Shown piece after piece: positions 5,244-8,306 of a stretch of DNA of 8,306 bases. The DNA is from an uncultured Bacteroidales bacterium (GTDB taxonomy: Bacteria > Bacteroidota > Bacteroidia > Bacteroidales > Paludibacteraceae), in the NCBI GenBank assembly GCA_945949375.1, contig CAMFEN010000033.1, positions 1 to 8,306 on the forward strand, read 5' to 3'. Position 1 is the stretch's first letter; every line of letters starts with the position of its first letter. A program made the position numbers and the translations under genes. The notes beneath the pieces are model-generated. The model saw nothing but the letters and a program-made list of their open reading frames with translations. It ran no database searches and was not told the origin of the DNA.

Positions 5244-6170
5244 ATGATAAAAGACGAAATCCGTCAACTCTGTCGAGAGAAGAATGCGATTATCATGGCG
5301 CATTACTATACTCGCCTTGAGATACAAGATGTGGCTGACTTCATTGGCGATTCGCTGGCTTTGGCGCAGAAAGCCACCACGGTGGATGCGGATATTATTG
5401 TGATGTGCGGCGTGCATTTCATGGGAGAGACGATGAAGATACTATGCCCCGATAAAAAAGTGCTGATTCCAGATATGGCTGCAGGATGTAGCCTTGCGGA
5501 CTCATGCAAAGCGGAGGATTTGGCGAAATTCAAGGCGGAGCATCCCGAACACATGGTGGTGTCGTATGTGAACACCTCGGCGGCGGTGAAAGCCCTAACG
5601 GATGTGGTGGTTACTTCCTCCAACGCGCGTAAGATAGTAGAGCAACTGCCTCAGGATGCGAAGATTATCTTCGGTCCGGACAAGAACTTAGGGAACTATA
5701 TCAATAGTGTTACGGGTCGGGATATGTTGCTATGGGACGGTGCTTGCCATGTGCATAGCCGTTTCTCGTTAGAGGCGTTGCTTGACTTGAAGAAAAAGAA
5801 TCCGGATGCACCGGTATTGGCACATCCTGAGTGTAAAGCCGTAATTTTGACGCAGGCGAACAAAATAGGTTCGACCAAGGCATTGCTCGATTTTGCCATT
5901 TCAAGCCCGCAGAAGCAATTTATTGTGGTTACAGAGAGCGGAATCTTGCACGAGATGCAGAAGGCTTGTCCTGATAAGGAGTTTATCCCTGTGCCGCCAG
6001 AAGCTACTGAGACGATAGGTTGCCACTGCAACGAGTGTGAGTATATGCGTTTGAACACGCTGGAGAAACTCCTTGCATGCTTGCAGACAGAGCAGCCGGA
6101 GATAATTATCAATTCCGAACTCGCAACTAAAGCGCTGAAACCCATCCAACTGATGTTGGAAATGAGTTAA
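5244..6170 (+). CDS. nadA: Quinolinate synthase NadA
   Basis: 308 residues, the short form of the family. NadA is the [4Fe-4S] enzyme that condenses iminoaspartate with dihydroxyacetone phosphate to quinolinate, the committed intermediate of de novo NAD synthesis, in the cytoplasm. The three cluster cysteines are C82 in AAGCSLADSC, C168 in WDGACHVH and C265 in CNECEYM; the last sits where the third ligand is in E. coli (CPWM). Other family features are IMAHYY (17-22), GDSLALAQ (35-42), YVNTSA (108-113), VVTSSNA (122-128), FGPDKNLG (143-150), HPECKAV (194-200), TESG (230-233) and the MRLNTLEKL helix (268-276). The protein has three further cysteines near the third ligand (C260, C262) or elsewhere. 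The start follows an A/T-rich leader without a Shine-Dalgarno motif. Neither nadB nor nadC is in the window; the next gene, topA, begins 42 bp later and is probably co-transcribed. Confidence 0.97.
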   Translation: MIKDEIRQLCREKNAIIMAHYYTRLEIQDVADFIGDSLALAQKATTVDADIIVMCGVHFMGETMKILCPDKKVLIPDMAAGCSLADSCKAEDLAKFKAEHPEHMVVSYVNTSAAVKALTDVVVTSSNARKIVEQLPQDAKIIFGPDKNLGNYINSVTGRDMLLWDGACHVHSRFSLEALLDLKKKNPDAPVLAHPECKAVILTQANKIGSTKALLDFAISSPQKQFIVVTESGILHEMQKACPDKEFIPVPPEATETIGCHCNECEYMRLNTLEKLLACLQTEQPEIIINSELATKALKPIQLMLEMS

Positions 6171-6212
6171 ATATCTTTTGAACTTAGTGATTAAAAAAAT
6201 AATAAGCAACCT

Positions 6213-8270
6213 ATGAGCAAGAACTTAGTCATAGTGGAGTCTCCGGCGAAAGCAAAGACGATAGAGAAATTCTTGGGAAAGGACTATCACGTGCTTTCCT
6301 CGCAGGGGCATATCCGTGATATTGAGCCATTGGGGAAGAACAGCATGGGTATTGATTTTGAGCATGGCTACGCCCCCAACTATGTGATAGACCCTAAGAA
6401 ACACCACCTTGTGGAGACGCTCAAAGCCGAGGTGAAGAAAGCCGATACAGTGTGGCTTGCAAGCGATGAAGACCGCGAAGGAGAGGCTATCGCATGGCAC
6501 CTGAAAGAGGTGCTCGGGCTGGATAAGAAAGACACGAAACGCATTGTCTTTCACGAGATTACAAAGTCTGCCATCCAGCGCGCCATTGAGCAGCCGCGGG
6601 ATATAGACTATAACCTTGTGAACGCGCAGCAGGCACGCCGTGTGCTGGATAGAATAGTCGGTTTCGAGTTGTCGCCCGTGCTATGGAAGAAAGTTACTGC
6701 GGGCTTGTCGGCAGGGCGCGTGCAGTCGGTGGCGGTGCGGTTGATAGTGGAGCGCGAGCGCGAGATAGCTCATTTCAAAAGCACCGCACAGTACCGCGTA
6801 ACGGCGGAGTTTTTGTTGGAACAAAGAGCCAAGAGCCAAGAGCCAAGTCGAATTAGTTCCGGCTCTGAGAAGGAAGGGATGTCCCCTGTGCTTCGGGCAG
6901 AGTTGAACCATCGTTTTGCTACGGCAGAGGAAGCGAGTGCGTTCTTGGAGGCATGTGCAGGAGCGGAGTTCTGCGTGCGCGATGTGCAGAAGAAAAACGG
7001 CAAGCGTACTCCCGCACCGCCTTTCACCACCTCTACTCTACAACAGGAGGCAGCGCGAAAACTGAAGTTCCCTGTGTCGAAGACCATGCGCTTAGCACAG
7101 TCGCTCTACGAGGCAGGACATATCACCTATATGCGTACCGACTCGGTGAACCTCAGCAGTCTGGCACTCGCCACGAGCAAGCAGGAGGTGCTGGCAGAAT
7201 ACGGAGAAGCCTATCAAAAGACGCGCCAATACCACACGTCGAGCAAAGGCGCCCAAGAGGCGCACGAGGCGATTCGTCCAAGCTACATGGACAAGCGCAA
7301 GGCAGGCGAGACGGCAGACGAGCAACGGCTCTACGAACTGATATGGAAGCGCACTATTGCCTCGCAGATGGCGGATGCCGAGATAGAGACGACGCGCGTG
7401 GAAGTAGGAGTTCTATCGCCCGTCCAGAGCGAGCAGGAATGGGTCTTTGTCGCTACCGGTGAGGTGGTTACTTTCGATGGTTTCATGCGGGCGTATGTGC
7501 AGAGCAACGATGATGCCGAGGAACCGACCGCCACGCTACCGCGCGTGAGTGCAGGGCAGCACCTGCTTGCGCAGGAGGTTACCGCCCTGCAGACATTCAG
7601 CAAACCCCCATATCGCTATACGGAGGCAACGCTCGTGAAAAAGATGGAAGAACTGGGTATCGGTCGCCCTTCTACCTACGCGACCATCATTGAGACCATC
7701 CAATCGCGCAAGTACGTGGAGAAAGGTAACGTAACGGGACAGAAGCGCGATTTGAAGATACTGACGCTTCGTGATGGCAAGATTAGCAAGACGACCAAAC
7801 AGGAGATGGCAGGTGCGGATAACCAAAAACTGCTACCCACGGATTTGGGCTGCATCACCAACGACTTCCTCGTTGCACAGTTCCCCGAGATATTGAGTTA
7901 CGACTTCACCGCCAACGAGGAAGCTAACTTCGACAAGATAGCTGAAGGCGATGCCGACTGGGTGAAGACAGTGGATACCTTCTACAAAGCCTTCCATCCG
8001 ATGTTGTCATCCATCCCCGCCGGCAAGATTGCGGGGCGCGAGTTGGGCACCGACCCCGAGACGGGAGAGCCCGTAGTGGCGAAGATAAGTAAAATGGGAC
8101 CTTGCATCCAAATAGGCGGCACGGACTCAGAAAAAGTGCGCTTTGCATCGCTCAAGAAAGGGCAGTCTATCTTCACCATCACGTTGGATGAGGCGCTCGA
8201 CCTTTTCCATACTGCCCTACCCTATACGCTGGGCGAGTTATACGGCGAGGAGGTGGTAGTCGGCGAAGGT
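6213..8270 (+). CDS. topA: DNA topoisomerase I, 3' end missing at the contig end
   Basis: 686 genuine codons, open from ATG to the contig edge. This type IA enzyme relaxes negative supercoils by cutting one strand through a 5'-phosphotyrosine. The TOPRIM domain opens with LVIVESPAKAKTI (5-17, metal/acid E9) and has WLASDEDREGEAIAWHL (81-97) with the DxDxE triad D85, D87, E89. QARRVLDRIVGFELSPVLW (140-158) and GLSAGRVQSVAVRLI (164-178) follow. The catalytic tyrosine is Y306 in ITYMRTDSVNLS, and AQEAHEAIRP (347-356) completes the active site. The strand-passage domain includes LGIGRPSTYATII (481-493). One C-terminal topoisomerase repeat (about 604-660) and the start of a second are visible before the break; family proteins of about 770-800 residues imply roughly 90-110 are missing. 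Residues about 203-224 are an unusual repeat-derived insertion. Read further, the frame runs into adapter sequence. It begins 42 bp after nadA, with no separate promoter seen. Confidence 0.97.
6824..6847 (+). repeat. 7-bp tandem repeat (AAGAGCC) inside topA
   Basis: Three perfect head-to-tail copies of AAGAGCC at 6824-6844 plus AAG. It encodes part of a charged, low-complexity stretch (residues 204-212, QRAKSQEPS). The unit is not a multiple of three, so gain or loss of one copy would shift the topA frame. Confidence 0.85.
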
Positions 8271-8306
8271 AGATCGGAAGAGCGTCGTGTAGGGAAAGGG
8301 TGTAGA
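8271..8306. other. Illumina adapter read-through at the contig end (artefact)
   Basis: The final 36 bases match, with one mismatch (G for A at 8299), the reverse complement of the Illumina TruSeq universal adapter, which begins AGATCGGAAGAGCGTCGTGT. It is not genomic. The 12 codons it adds to the topA frame (RSEERRVGKGCR) are spurious, except that the first Arg might coincide with the natural residue. Confidence 0.97.

Noticed and set aside
6172..6181. TATCTTTTG-like sequence as a topA promoter
   Set aside because: The spacing inside the box is one base too long; read-through from nadA is the simpler explanation.
6953..7462. 169-residue ORF on the + strand
   Set aside because: It lies wholly inside topA in another frame; the topA frame has clear catalytic motifs on both sides and within this stretch.
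6213..8270. Possible frameshift in topA because of its repeat
   Set aside because: Codon-by-codon reading shows one uninterrupted frame with all expected motifs before and after the repeat.

Overview
The window reads as a chromosomal segment of a member of the Bacteroidota, most likely order Bacteroidales. This is inferred from Bacteroidales-like versions of RsmA, NadA and TopA, from A-rich translation leaders without Shine-Dalgarno motifs, and from two excellent matches to the Bacteroidetes promoter (TTG, 20-bp spacer, TAnnTTTG). Species level cannot be called. The right end is also the end of an assembled contig: the last 36 bases are Illumina adapter, not genome, so topA is cut there by assembly and not by biology.

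Left block (1-1443, rightward): the 3' end of an unrecognised gene overlaps by four bases a compact, degenerate Hanks-type kinase. The kinase is followed by one membrane segment and a predicted extracytoplasmic coiled coil. A convergent junction (1444-1707) follows, with hairpins and an 11-bp tandem repeat.

Middle block (1708-3089, leftward): a gtrA-family four-helix membrane protein gene, then a membrane-tethered DUF3298/RsiV-like protein gene. They are probably co-transcribed, with a REP-like palindrome between them.

Right block (3220-8270, rightward): rsmA (16S rRNA dimethyladenosine methylase), corA (Mg2+ channel), nadA (quinolinate synthase) and topA (DNA topoisomerase I). These are housekeeping genes; nadA and topA are close enough to be one operon, while corA and nadA are separated by 191 bp.

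The most notable signals outside the genes are three. A perfectly symmetric pair of promoter matches between gtrA and rsmA point at each other. A family of GC-rich palindromes lies at gene 3' ends, one of which supplies the last nine codons of rsmA. A short-repeat-derived insertion lies inside the topA reading frame. I found no mobile element, CRISPR array, tRNA or rRNA, and no convincing new multi-gene system beyond the kinase pair at the left edge.
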